In this document: piece by piece, positions 1 to 8,998 of the stretch
Numbering within the stretch: the first letter of the stretch is position 1
Layout: each line of letters opens with the position of its first letter
NCBI GenBank assembly: GCA_022820365.1
Contig: JAJEFO010000021.1
Span: forward strand, 1 to 47,587
DNA from: Silicimonas sp.
GTDB lineage: Bacteria; Pseudomonadota; Alphaproteobacteria; Rhodobacterales; Rhodobacteraceae
DNA length: 47,587 nucleotides
Direction: 5' to 3'
Position numbers and translations under genes: made by a program
The notes under the pieces: generated by a model
The model's database searches: none
What the model saw: only the letters and a program-made list of their open reading frames with translations
Told to the model about the DNA's origin: nothing

Positions 1-538
1 CTGTCGGGAAGGGAAGTACGCGGCCGAAACGCAACCCGTCCCTGAATGACCAGCAATGTCGGAAGACCGTGGGAAGAAACACCCAATCCCGCACGAAACA
101 ATCCGGGAAATCCGCAACGGATCAATCAGAAATACAACACCTGCCTGGAACCGTCGGGGGATCCATCGGGTCGAGGCCTGGTCCGATGCGCACGCCGCGA
201 CCAGGAGGCGAGCGGGATGCCCGGAGCCTACCCCGTCGATCTTCGCAGGCGTGTCGTCGCGGCCGTGCGGCCAATGCGTCAGGACTCGCGCAGGGCGGCG
301 GAACCCGCCGCCTTGCGGCGACCGGCCTACACATCGCCACCCCCGGTCGCCAGGATACGGAACAGCCCTCCCGGGATCCGGTTCCGCGATCCCGGCAAGG
401 CCGGCCGGCTCCAGGCCGCCTTCAAAGTCTCGGGGAACGGCTCCGAGAAAGGGCGCGAGCCCCTTTCGGGATCACCGCCGGGGAGTTGCCGGCGCGCGGC
501 AAGAGTTTCGGCGCGGGAGCGGCGTTGCCGGGCCCGCG
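1..538. other. Non-coding stretch downstream of the kinase gene
   Basis: I recognise no gene here. Open frames on both strands give low-complexity Arg/Pro/Ala-rich products typical of GC-rich non-coding DNA. Two inverted repeats are visible. One is a perfect 9-bp pair, GGCGACCGG at 317-325 and CCGGTCGCC at 343-351. The other is a 7-bp pair, GAAAGGG at 447-453 and CCCTTTC at 461-467. The second lies about 70 bp past the stop of the minus-strand kinase gene and could be its terminator, but no T-run follows it in that direction. Confidence 0.5.
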
Positions 539-2887
539 CTACTCGTCCGGTCCCGGCACGCGGTAGCCGATGCCGCGCTCGTTCTGGATCCAGGCAGGCC
601 GGGTCGGGTCGTCGCCGAGCTTGCGCCGCAGCTGCTTGACGAAAGTGCGGACACGGTCCGGGTCGGCGCTTTCCGAACCGTTCCAGAGCTGGCGGATCAG
701 ATACTCATAGGTCGTGATCCGGCCCGCGTTCAGGGTGAGCAGGCGCAGGAGCGCGAACTCGGTGGCGGTCAGCTTGACCGGACGGCCGCCCACGGTGACC
801 CGGCGGGCGTCATAATCGACGGCTAGATCGCCGAGCACGAAGGTTTCCGGCCCCGCGTTCTTGCGCAGCGCGGCCTGAATCCGCGCCGTCAGTTCGGTCG
901 CCGAGAAGGGCTTGACGAGGTAGTCGGCGGCACCTTTCTCCAGCGCCTTGGCGATGGTCTCGTCGCGCCCGTAGGCGGAGATGAATATGACCGGGACGTC
1001 GGCGAGTTCGGGGAGCGTCTCCATGAGCGCGATGCCGTCGGCACCGGGCAGCATCAGGTCGAGCAGGACCAGGCAGGGGGCCTCGGTCCTGACGATCCCG
1101 GGCAGCTCGTCAGGATCGGCCGTGGCGAGCGGCGCGTAGCCGGCTTGCGCGAGCGCGTCGCGGACGAAGCGCAGCGTCCGCGGGTCGTCGTCCACGACCA
1201 GGACGGGAAGCGGCTCGCGGTTCCGTGCGGTCGCGAGGGAACCGTCGCGGGCGGCGCCGGGCCTGCGGACGGCGTCTTCCGCAACCGGCAAGGTGAACGT
1301 GAAGCTTGCGCCTCGGCCCGGTCCGCCGCTGTCGGCCCGGATGCGGCCGCCATGGGCCTCGACCAGGCCCTTGCAGATGGCGAGCCCAAGACCGAATCCC
1401 CGCGGGTCGCGCCCGCCTTCCCCGCCGGGACCGGCGTATTTTTGGAACAGGCGCGGCAGTTGCTCCGCCGAAAATCCCCTGCCCCTGTCCGAAACCGAGA
1501 TCGCGACATGCTGGCCGTCATGCTCTGCGGAGACCTGCACGGGAGACGAGGCGGGCGAGTGCCGGGCGGCATTGGACAGGAGGTTGCTGAGCACCTGCAC
1601 GATGCGCGGGCCGTCTGCCAGGACCCCGGGCAGGTCCAGCGGCAGGTCAACGACGACGGTGTGCGTGCTGCCGCCGTTGACGAACGCGGTTCTCGCCTGT
1701 TCCACCAGCGTTCGCACGTCCGTCGCCACGGGCGAGACCGACAGCATCCCCGCCTCGATGCGGCCCGCATCCAGCAGGTCGCGGATGAGGCTCCGCATCT
1801 GGTCGGCCTGCTCGTCGACGACACGGAAGAACTGCTGCATCTCCACCGGGTCGAGCGTCGGCGAAGCATCCAGGACAGCGGATGTCGAGCCCTTGATGGC
1901 CGCAAGCGGCGTGCGCAGCTCGTGGCTCACCATGTTCAGGAACTCCGAGCGCAGGCGGTCGAGCTCCTCCAGCGGCGCGAGGTCCTGCATGGTGACGACC
2001 ACGGAGGCCACCTTGCCGTCCACGCCCTGGATCGGCGTCGCGTTGATCAGCATAGAGACGCTTCGACCGCCGGGCGCCGAGAGCGCGACCTCTTGGGCAC
2101 GCACCGTCCCGGCGGCTGTCAGGGCCGCCGCCAGCGCCGCCTCGTCCAGCGCGATCTCAGGCCCGTCACCGAACCGGCAGGTCACGTTTTCCGGCAGCGT
2201 CAGGGCCGGGGCGCCCGGCGTGCGGAGGGGTGCGAAGATGCGGTCGGCCTCCCGGTTGGACGACACCGGCCGACCGCTGTGGGCGTCGATGACCAAGACG
2301 CCGACCGGAGTGGTCTCGATCAGGGCCTCGAGGTCGGCCCGTGCGCGCTGCTCCTGCTGGTGAGTCTTCGCGTTTACGATCGCGGCCGCCGCCTGCGAGG
2401 CGAACAACATCAACATTTCCTCGTCTGCGGCAATAAAGTCGGGCCGGTCCACTTTCCCGGCCAAGAAGAAATTGCCGACCTGCATGCCGCGGTGGCGCAT
2501 GGGCATGCCGAGCAGCGTCTTCGTGCGCACCAACTCGTCGGAAAAGCCAAGCGCACGGATATATTTGGACAGATCGTCGAGCTTGAACGGTCCAGGCAGG
2601 TCTCGGAGATTGGCGAACAGCTCCGGGCCGTCGGGCCACTCGGCGAGCTCGCGGTGCTCGTCGGGCGTAAGGCCGGAAGTCACGAACTCGCGCGGTTTGC
2701 CGGAGTCGTCGATGGTGACGATGAGGCTGTAGTGGGCGCCGGTGAGCGCGCGGGCGCTGTCGGCGGCCTCCTGCAGCACGGTGTCGAGATCGAGGCTCGA
2801 GCCGAGGCGCAGCACCGCCGCGCTCAGCTTGGAGATGCGCTCTCCCAGGACCTCGACTTCCCGCTCAAGCTCGTTGCGGCTCTTCAA
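539..2887 (-). CDS. Hybrid histidine kinase fused to an OmpR-type response regulator
   Basis: A 782-residue protein carrying a whole two-component pathway. It has a short N-terminal helix, a GAF-like sensor (about 25-175) and a PAS-like segment (about 185-305). HisKA follows with phospho-acceptor His322 in SHELRTP, then HATPase (N box about 434-442, G boxes SDRGRGF and GFGLGLAI). The receiver (about 561-676) has acidic pocket VVDDD, acceptor Asp610 in LLDLMLPG and Lys659 in the KPF motif. The C-terminal winged helix (about 683-780) ends GIGYRVP. No membrane segment is visible, so the sensor should be cytosolic. The start is TTG, chosen because a strong GGGAGGG ribosome site lies just upstream. 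Kinase-plus-receiver hybrids are common; a DNA-binding output domain on the same chain is much less so. Ligand and targets are unknown. Confidence 0.9.
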   Translation of the reverse strand: MKSRNELEREVEVLGERISKLSAAVLRLGSSLDLDTVLQEAADSARALTGAHYSLIVTIDDSGKPREFVTSGLTPDEHRELAEWPDGPELFANLRDLPGPFKLDDLSKYIRALGFSDELVRTKTLLGMPMRHRGMQVGNFFLAGKVDRPDFIAADEEMLMLFASQAAAAIVNAKTHQQEQRARADLEALIETTPVGVLVIDAHSGRPVSSNREADRIFAPLRTPGAPALTLPENVTCRFGDGPEIALDEAALAAALTAAGTVRAQEVALSAPGGRSVSMLINATPIQGVDGKVASVVVTMQDLAPLEELDRLRSEFLNMVSHELRTPLAAIKGSTSAVLDASPTLDPVEMQQFFRVVDEQADQMRSLIRDLLDAGRIEAGMLSVSPVATDVRTLVEQARTAFVNGGSTHTVVVDLPLDLPGVLADGPRIVQVLSNLLSNAARHSPASSPVQVSAEHDGQHVAISVSDRGRGFSAEQLPRLFQKYAGPGGEGGRDPRGFGLGLAICKGLVEAHGGRIRADSGGPGRGASFTFTLPVAEDAVRRPGAARDGSLATARNREPLPVLVVDDDPRTLRFVRDALAQAGYAPLATADPDELPGIVRTEAPCLVLLDLMLPGADGIALMETLPELADVPVIFISAYGRDETIAKALEKGAADYLVKPFSATELTARIQAALRKNAGPETFVLGDLAVDYDARRVTVGGRPVKLTATEFALLRLLTLNAGRITTYEYLIRQLWNGSESADPDRVRTFVKQLRRKLGDDPTRPAWIQNERGIGYRVPGPDE

Positions 2888-3019
2888 GCGACCCTCCCCG
2901 ACTGCGGCTTGCGGCGCGTGCCGTCACCGGCGGCCGAAGTCGGCGACGCTTGCGCGGACGCCTGTCGCCGAAAGCCCGAGGCGGCGCGACGCGCGGCGTT
3001 TCGCGGATCCGGAGCTGGC

Positions 3020-3252
3020 GGGGTTCCGGGGCGAATCAGCGGTACCGTCCGCGCATGCCCGTGCGAAACACCCGAAATCCTCACCATTCTTGCATTTCCC
3101 ACACGAAAACAGTTCCTGCACGGCAGAAGAGTTACGGAACATTCCACCTGTCCGACCCGCACTTCACACGACGAGGCAACTGATGCAACTGCAAAGTCTG
3201 AATCCGACGCGCCTCATCTCACCCCTCGTCGCAGCTGCTCTTCGGGCCGGCG
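3020..3252. repeat. Dispersed intergenic repeat, copy A
   Basis: This segment is partly identical to about 7676-7908. The best-conserved core is 3055-3084 against 7711-7740: 30 bp with one mismatch, including GCGAAACACCCGAAATCCTC in both copies. Shorter blocks downstream keep the same order and nearly the same spacing (CACACGAAAA, GAGGCAAC/AAGGCAAC, GATGCAACT). Read on the minus strand, both copies encode a similar peptide with the core EDFGCFARA, so it may be a decayed coding element. No terminal inverted repeats were seen. Confidence 0.65.
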
Positions 3253-3406
3253 GAGGGAGCAGTTGAGGATCCGGGTTGAAGCCGCGCGGGCGAAGGAGGG
3301 CAAGGACCCGTCGCTGGACTTCGCGGTGACGCTTGATGCCAATTTCGCCGCCGCACGGTCAATTATGACCGCCAGCACCTTGCCCAAATCTGCATCTTGC
3401 CGGTCT

Positions 3407-3419
3407 GAGGCCAAGCCTC
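3407..3419 (-). terminator. Possible hairpin terminator after the porin gene
   Basis: GAGGC-CAA-GCCTC forms a 5-bp hairpin directly after the porin stop codon, which occupies 3421-3423 on the minus strand. No T-run follows, so this is a weak call. Confidence 0.3.
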
Positions 3420-3420
3420 G

Positions 3421-4461
3421 CTAGAAGCTGTACCTGAGAGAGAACAACGCCTTGGTGTCGCTGGAATGCAGGAACTTTATGTCGCCCAACACGACCTGCG
3501 CGTCCTCGTAGCTCAGGCCGAGATTCGCGGACAGGCCCCTTGCCAGGTCGTACTGAATGCCCAGTGCCACTGAGACCTCCTCCTGTCCCTCGATTTGGCC
3601 GTAATGTCCTTCGAGAGACAATCCCCAAACCATGATCTTTCGGCGAATTCCTGACGAAATGTACCAGCGCGTGGCGTTCACGCTGGAGGAAGAAAAGCTC
3701 TCTTGCCCCAAGCCAACGTCAAGCAACGTGCTGCCATAAACGACCTCCCCGACCACGCTGTATCCACGGCTCTTGAACAGGAGCGATTCGTCTGCGGCTT
3801 CGTATGCACCTTGGCCGGCACGAAACGTGAAACGATAGTCTCTGCTTCCGTTGCCTATCGGTCGCTGGAATGTCAGTCCCAAGTCTATGTTGCTGTCCTC
3901 GTCCACCACACCGCTCGCCACGAACGGGCCAACGCGACCCGCATATCCTGCGCTCCTGTCGGAGAGCTCGCCGTGGAAATCATCAAATTCCAACGTCGCA
4001 TTGCCGAAGCCTCGCCTCCGGCGGGTCTGATCGCGCACTGTGTCCGAAACATTGCCAAGCAACACGGTGCCCCAGACGCCCCCTACCGACAACGCCGCAT
4101 CATCCGTGTATTTCTCATTTTCCTCGGGTGACAGGGCTTCGTCAGAGACGAGTTGACCGGCATAGCCCAGCTCGACTCGCCACCGGTTCGGAAGCTGGAT
4201 CTTGGCAACCGTCTCCAGGCTGCCGATCAGCCCTGGTCCGTTGTCCTCGTCGTCATCAGCTCCGGTCGTGTACCGGGCTTCGGTCGCTCCGGTCAGCGTC
4301 AGCGTCACGTCACCGATCTCCATCGCGACCGCTTTTTCAAGCGGCGAATGGCGGTCAGGATTCGGCAGACCGCCCTGCGACACTGCAGGGCCGGCGTCCA
4401 CAATTCCAGTCAGGGCGAGTGCCGCAACGAGTCCGGAATGCCGGAAGGCTATCGCGCCCAT
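3421..4461 (-). CDS. Gram-negative porin
   Basis: A 346-residue outer-membrane beta-barrel protein. The N-terminus has a hydrophobic stretch (LVAALALTGIVDAGPAVS) that can serve as a signal peptide. The mature chain alternates short amphipathic strands with acidic, glycine-rich loops and ends LFSLRYSF, the aromatic last strand typical of barrel proteins recognised by BamA. The length fits the general porin family of alphaproteobacteria. I chose the ATG at 4461 because it removes an arginine-rich leader and places the start 4 bp after the stop of the haloperoxidase-like gene, so the two are probably cotranscribed. The permeant solute cannot be read from the sequence. Confidence 0.8.
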   Translation of the reverse strand: MGAIAFRHSGLVAALALTGIVDAGPAVSQGGLPNPDRHSPLEKAVAMEIGDVTLTLTGATEARYTTGADDDEDNGPGLIGSLETVAKIQLPNRWRVELGYAGQLVSDEALSPEENEKYTDDAALSVGGVWGTVLLGNVSDTVRDQTRRRRGFGNATLEFDDFHGELSDRSAGYAGRVGPFVASGVVDEDSNIDLGLTFQRPIGNGSRDYRFTFRAGQGAYEAADESLLFKSRGYSVVGEVVYGSTLLDVGLGQESFSSSSVNATRWYISSGIRRKIMVWGLSLEGHYGQIEGQEEVSVALGIQYDLARGLSANLGLSYEDAQVVLGDIKFLHSSDTKALFSLRYSF

Positions 4462-4465
4462 TGCC

Positions 4466-5959
4466 TCAGCTCCGCTTCGGGAAGGTCGAGCGGAAGGCAT
4501 GGCGGGCAATGGCGCGCCCCGCAGCGAGACCCTGAACATGGTCGATCGCCCAGTGGACCCCGCCATAGATCCTGCTCATGCCGTTTTCCTCGGCCATGTG
4601 ACTGAGACTTGTCCAGTGCCGCGTGACGCCCTGCAGCTGCGGCCACAACACCATGTCAGGCGACCTGCCGGAGAACGCGATGTCATCCCGGCCATGGATC
4701 AGGGCTATCATTTCCGCGGCGGCGGCGCCAAAGGTCGAATGGCCGGCCGTGTACGACGGGAATTCCGGCGTGGGAATGTAGCTGCGCCAGCCGGCGTGTA
4801 CGTCCACCCTGTTGTCCGGATTGCCGAATTCCGACGCCCGCGCACGGATGGCCGTTTCGGGACGGAGCACATCGTAGTGGTACTTGCTGTCCCAGGAAGA
4901 GATCGACGCATCGCACTGCGTCATGCCAACCAAGGCCATCGCCCGGGCGAGCTCAAGGAAACCAAGGTCGCGATCCTGGAGGAGCTGCATCGCGATGTAC
5001 ATGAAGTGGCCAGGATTCGTCACTCCCCAGGGCCCGTCTTCCCAGAACATGGCCATTTCCGACTGGTCAGCCGTGCGGGTCGTGCTGTCGTTGCCGCCCA
5101 GCGTGCGGATCATGTCGAACTCTTCCGCAAATTCCGGACTCCTGGGGTCGTGGAAGCCGGAGGCCCGGAACTGCGATCCCGTCTTCATCGTCCATGGCGT
5201 GATCATCCCTTGGCCGGGGTAGAGGCCGCGCTCAAATGACGGGAAGGACGGTCCCGGCGAGGCGCCGTAGAACGGACCGGTCGGGCTCCACTGCAGGGTA
5301 TCCCCGCGCCGTCCGTAACGTCCGAGATAGTAGTTGACCTCGCTCGGTTCCGAGCCGTCGTCAGTTCGCAGGTCGAGCACGGTCATTGCGGCCCTGCGGC
5401 CCCATTCCACGCCTAGGGACTTGGCTTCGCTGCCAGGAAAGCGCCTCAGAAACGCGATGCGTTCGAAGAGGAACGGTTGCTGGAATGCCTCAGCTGCGGC
5501 GAGCGAGAAGGCAACTCCATAGGCGACCTCGGGATCCGCGTCAGGAGGTCCGTTTCCGATCCCGAACGGCTCGCCATAGGTCCTCGCGATGCCGTTGGCG
5601 GCAAGAAACCCCGCCGCCGTGGCCAGTCCTAGGTTGTACGCCGCCCTAGGTGCAAGAACCCGCTGGTCCCGGACCTGCTGCAAGGCCGCGTCCACCCAGT
5701 GGAACACGGGGTTCCACCTGCCCGGCTCGAGGATCTGGCTGGCATAGGACATGCCGTGTGCCCGCGTGATGGTGCCGGCGCCTATACCTCCGGCGAGGGG
5801 AACGGCGGCGACTGCAGCGCCAAGCGATTTCACGAGCTGACGCCTCGACAGGGAATACCGAGGACATGAACCTTTCACAGGCTCGTGGAGTCTTGGGTGG
5901 GACGAGGATGCCGATGAAAGACGGCCGGTCGAGCTGATCGAGATCAATGTTTCCTCCAT
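4466..5959 (-). CDS. Tat-exported vanadium haloperoxidase / PAP2-family enzyme
   Basis: A 497-residue protein of the vanadium haloperoxidase and acid phosphatase superfamily. All three signature motifs are present, numbered from the chosen ATG: Lys359 and Arg366-Pro367 in KYHYDVLRP, the PSYTAGHS block with His407, and Arg463, His469 and Asp473 in SRIYGGVHWAID. In the family these bind vanadate or phosphate, and the last His carries the metal or forms the phospho-enzyme. Residues 38-60 (SRRQLVKSLGAAVA and following) form a twin-arginine export signal, so the enzyme should act folded in the periplasm. The ATG at 5959 was preferred over a GTG at 6142, which would add 61 low-complexity residues. 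It could halogenate organics or be a phosphatase; the motifs do not decide between these. Confidence 0.8.
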   Translation of the reverse strand: MEETLISISSTGRLSSASSSHPRLHEPVKGSCPRYSLSRRQLVKSLGAAVAAVPLAGGIGAGTITRAHGMSYASQILEPGRWNPVFHWVDAALQQVRDQRVLAPRAAYNLGLATAAGFLAANGIARTYGEPFGIGNGPPDADPEVAYGVAFSLAAAEAFQQPFLFERIAFLRRFPGSEAKSLGVEWGRRAAMTVLDLRTDDGSEPSEVNYYLGRYGRRGDTLQWSPTGPFYGASPGPSFPSFERGLYPGQGMITPWTMKTGSQFRASGFHDPRSPEFAEEFDMIRTLGGNDSTTRTADQSEMAMFWEDGPWGVTNPGHFMYIAMQLLQDRDLGFLELARAMALVGMTQCDASISSWDSKYHYDVLRPETAIRARASEFGNPDNRVDVHAGWRSYIPTPEFPSYTAGHSTFGAAAAEMIALIHGRDDIAFSGRSPDMVLWPQLQGVTRHWTSLSHMAEENGMSRIYGGVHWAIDHVQGLAAGRAIARHAFRSTFPKRS

Positions 5960-6829
5960 GTGTTTCCGGGAAGTTGGACTGACCCAATGCCGTTGCCGTG
6001 CCTTGGTTTGGCGCAGCCTGGCGATGCACGCCGCAGCGGCTTCAACCGGATTGATTTCGGGGACCGGAAGTGCCGACCACTCCGTGCCGCTGTGCGAATA
6101 GCTGTCGCTCCACGATGTCGTTCCGGTCTCCCGGTATTGCACACCTTAGCCGGTGACCGATGCGGCGCGCGCGTGTCCGAATGGTCATCTGTGTAGTCGC
6201 GCCGCCGGACCTCGTAACCGAATTGAATGCGGTAAACGTCAGCGATGAACGGCTGCCCCTCCGGGCACAGGGCGCAGTTCATGCCGCTTGGCCGCTTGGC
6301 CGCTTGGCCGCTTGTACAAGTGCGGGCCCGGGGCGATGTCAAGTGACAATTCGCGATTCACAAGGCTTAAGGACAGGCAGGAACCTAAACACAGCGGCGG
6401 ATGCGCATATGCCATTCCTGCGGGAGACGTTACGAACTGTTCGGCGCCCGTCAATCTAGCTTCAGCAATATACATCAGGCGTTCACACTGCTCGCAACTG
6501 GAGCGGTCTCATCCCACAACACGCTAAAGATTCTACCTGGCATGGCGACCGGCAGGGAAAAGTCACGCTCGGGGAAACCGCTCAACTTGTCCGGGACGCT
6601 CTATAGCAGAGGTATCGCGAGTTTCTTGTGTATGAAATTCGAAAAATGGTGAGCATTTTGTGAGATTTTCGCAGGAATTGTTCGATGGAACCGACATTAC
6701 GCCGTAACGACGTCCAGCCAGGGCACTTGCCGCGAATCAGCCTGGATCGCCACTCCCGGCAAGGTCGGCCTGTCGTCGTCATCCGCCCTGGCCTCAGCAC
6801 ACCCAGCGATTCCGACGACGAGCCTCCCT
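5960..6829. other. Gene-poor stretch upstream of the haloperoxidase-like gene
   Basis: No convincing gene. An alternative GTG start for the downstream enzyme lies at 6142. A perfect four-unit octamer repeat sits at 6283-6314. From about 6830 the sequence becomes recognisable as transposase remnant. Confidence 0.5.
6283..6314. repeat. GCCGCTTG x4 tandem repeat
   Basis: Four perfect head-to-tail copies of the octamer GCCGCTTG, in the non-coding region upstream of the haloperoxidase-like gene. An 8-bp unit would shift frame if coding and is prone to slippage. Confidence 0.9.
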
Positions 6830-7108
6830 CCGCACCGTCGCCAGCTCTAGCGTCACGGCTCTTTCGGATCCATGAGCCGTTACGGCAATTCGCATGACAA
6901 CGCCCAAGCCAAGAGCTTCATCAAGATTCGGAAGGTCGAGGCCGTCTACTTCGGCGATCAAGAGACATTCGAAGATGTGGGCGCAGACTTGCCGACATTC
7001 ATCGAAGACACCTACAATGCAACTCGCCTGCATTCAGCGCTCGGTTATCTGAGCCCTAACACGTTCGAGAAGATCAACGCCCCGGATGGGACCAAAAGTG
7101 CCGAATAA
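6830..7108 (+). pseudogene. IS3-family transposase remnant (C-terminal end)
   Basis: The frame starting MSRYGNSHDNAQAKSF and continuing ALGYLSPNTFE matches the C-terminal end of the IS3-type OrfB transposase (usual pattern MSR.GN.HDNA.AESF ... RLHSALGY.SP..F). Upstream in the same frame, HRRQL-stop-RHGSFGS continues the family pattern but is broken by a TAG at 6848-6850. The catalytic Glu of the DDE triad in NAQAESF is Lys here, so the protein would be inactive even if expressed. The N-terminal three quarters and OrfA are missing, and I could not see matching IS ends. Confidence 0.8.
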
Positions 7109-8067
7109 CCTGTCCATCCACAGGGGCGCACTCCAGTGGCTCGGTCAGGCTGTGCAAGGTTCTCAGACCCGGTGGCGCATCTATTGCATGCGTGACCCGG
7201 CGCTCGTCTGCCGGTGCATATGTGCAATTGAAGTGGCGCACCCATCGAGTCGATGCGGAAACGGCTGTCGGCTGGTTCCGGAGATGCGGAATTCGCGGTG
7301 TTCGTGCTGTTCCCCTGGATCGCGGCGGGTCTCCCCGCCGGTTCAGCTGTGGCTACGTAGGACGCAAGGCACATGAAGACCTCGCTCGCAAAGGCCGGGC
7401 GGACACCAGAGTTCACCACTGTCCCGTTAAGATTCAACTACCTCACCTATAAGATTTTGATTCTCTGAACGTGCGAAGGGCACCTGCCCCAAGCCCTCAG
7501 CCAATTCGAGCGCAATGAATCGGAGTCCCGGCAGAAATCCTGAAGACTTTCAGCCCGTGTTTCCGCCCCGGAACCCGAACGGATTCAGCTTGTTGGCGAG
7601 GTCGAAGTTCGAGCCGTGGCGCAACACGAACGCACCGCGCAAGGCGAATCGCGGGTCCGGCCTTGCCGGGACGCCACGATGCTGGGGCGAAATGGCGGAC
7701 CCATCAGAGAATGCCCGCGCGAAACACCCGAAATCCTCACGATTCTCTCGATTTCCACACGAAAAACCGCTTTTTCCCGGCTGAAGGGTGTCGGAAGCTG
7801 CCGCCTGCCCGGCCCGCAAATCCCGCAGCAAGGCAACCGATGCAACTTCAGGCTCAGAACGCGGCGCACGCCTTCACGGCATTCCCGGCGTCTCTTCAGG
7901 ACGGCGGAATCGAGGGAAGCCGCGAGGGTCAGCCATCGGAGATCCTCGCTGTCAACGCCCCCGGGCGGCATGTGGATCGGAACCTGACACCGTCGGCGGG
8001 TCCGCACGTGGACAACGAAGCGAGCGGCCAGCGGCATCATCGAAACCAGCATGGACAGAGGATTGGA
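7109..8067. other. Gene-poor stretch between IS remnant and amino-acid transporter
   Basis: No gene could be supported. The minus-strand frame at 7045-7437 has no recognisable family and overlaps the transposase remnant. From about 7676 the second copy of the dispersed repeat occupies the region up to about 160 bp before the transporter operon, so the operon promoter must lie within or just after the repeat. Confidence 0.5.
7676..7908. repeat. Dispersed intergenic repeat, copy B
   Basis: Second copy of the element at about 3020-3252. The core at 7711-7740 differs from 3055-3084 at one position. Similarity also covers the following blocks up to GGACGGCGG near 7907. On the minus strand it encodes FSCGNRENREDFGCFARA, which parallels FSCGKCKNGEDFGCFARA in copy A. 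The minus-strand frame continues through SNFDLANKLNPFGFRGG in this copy only, so copy B may be the less eroded one. Confidence 0.65.
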
Positions 8068-8919
8068 ATGTTGACCAGATTCACGTTAATTCGAACGATC
8101 GCCATCGCGGCGGCCTTTGCGGCCGGCCTCGGATTTTCCAGCAGTTCGGCCAGCGGGGATCTCTTGGCCGAGATCAAGGAGCGGGGCGAGTTCATCGTCG
8201 GAACCGAGGCCCGCTTCCCGCCCTTCGAGTTCGTCAAGGACGGCGAGATCGTCGGCTACTCGACCGACATCATGACGCACATCATGAAGGCGTTGCCGGG
8301 CGTGAAGCTGACCCGGCTCGATCTTCCCTGGCAGGGCATCCTGCCCGGCCTGGCGGCGGCCAAGTTCGACTACGTCGTCACCTCGGTGACGGTGACAAAG
8401 GAGCGCTACCAGAAATACGCGCTGAGCCTGCCGATCGCGGACGCGACCATGGCGCTGGTCAAGCGCAAGGGAGACGAGTCCATCAACGCGCCCGGCGACA
8501 TCGTCGGCCACGCGGTCGGCTCGCAGGCGGGATCGGCGCAGCTGCAGGCGCTAGAAGCGTTCGCCGAGGAACTCCCGGGCGAGGGAGTCAAGGAGATCAA
8601 GACCTACGTCGACTTCAACGAGGCCTTCGCCGACCTGGCGGCAGGAAGAATCAGCGCCGTGTGCAACAGCCTGCCTAACCTGCTTGAGCTCGTCCGCACG
8701 CGGCCCGATACGTTCGAGCTGGTGCTGCCGACCTTCGGTCCCAAGAAATACTTCAGCTGGGCCGGGCGCAATGACGCGGACAGCGCTACGCTCGTCGCCT
8801 TCATCGACGAACAGCTCGCCGAGCTGAACAGGTCAGGCGTGCTGGCCGAACTGCAGGAGAAGTGGTTCGGCGGGCCCATGGATTTGCCGTCCGATATGCT
8901 GCCGGCGCCATCTGAATAG
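8068..8919 (+). CDS. Polar amino-acid ABC transporter substrate-binding protein
   Basis: A 283-residue periplasmic binding protein of family 3 (SBP_bac_3). The N-terminal segment TLIRTIAIAAAFAAGLGF is a signal peptide. The mature protein opens with LAEIKERGEFIVGTEARFPP, the standard first strand and ligand-binding lip of the family, and GYSTDIMTHI follows. I used the ATG at 8068, preceded by AGAGGA, because the longer open frame upstream is repeat sequence. It is first in a four-gene operon with two permeases and an ATPase and should deliver its ligand to them. The exact amino acid cannot be told. Confidence 0.88.
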   Translation: MLTRFTLIRTIAIAAAFAAGLGFSSSSASGDLLAEIKERGEFIVGTEARFPPFEFVKDGEIVGYSTDIMTHIMKALPGVKLTRLDLPWQGILPGLAAAKFDYVVTSVTVTKERYQKYALSLPIADATMALVKRKGDESINAPGDIVGHAVGSQAGSAQLQALEAFAEELPGEGVKEIKTYVDFNEAFADLAAGRISAVCNSLPNLLELVRTRPDTFELVLPTFGPKKYFSWAGRNDADSATLVAFIDEQLAELNRSGVLAELQEKWFGGPMDLPSDMLPAPSE

Positions 8920-8998
8920 AGGCGTCCCGCCGTTCCCGCCCGATCGTGTGCCTCCTCCAGGCAGGCGGCGAGAGGGCGGGGATTGACGGGGCTCGCCG

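Larger units (their letters stand above)
2888..3420. other. Intergenic region containing repeat copy A
   Basis: This gap lies between the start of the minus-strand kinase gene and the end of the minus-strand porin gene. No confident gene was found. About 3020-3252 is the first copy of a dispersed repeat described separately. The rest (about 3255-3400) encodes only short frames without a recognisable family. Confidence 0.55.

Noticed and set aside
317-351. Perfect 9-bp inverted repeat downstream of the kinase gene
   Set aside because: The 17-base loop and the distance of about 190 bp from the stop make it a poor terminator; kept only as a note in the regional entry.
56-826. Open frames at the left edge (three plus-strand frames)
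   Set aside because: Low-complexity products and no ribosome site; the longest one runs antisense into the kinase gene.
1145-3424. Very long plus-strand open frame opposite the kinase gene
   Set aside because: The product has no recognisable family and is rich in Arg, His and Gly. It is the mirror of a GC-rich gene with strong third-position bias; the minus-strand protein has full domain structure.
7045-7437. Minus-strand frame between IS remnant and repeat copy B
   Set aside because: Overlaps the transposase remnant, has no known family and a TTG/ATG start without a ribosome site.
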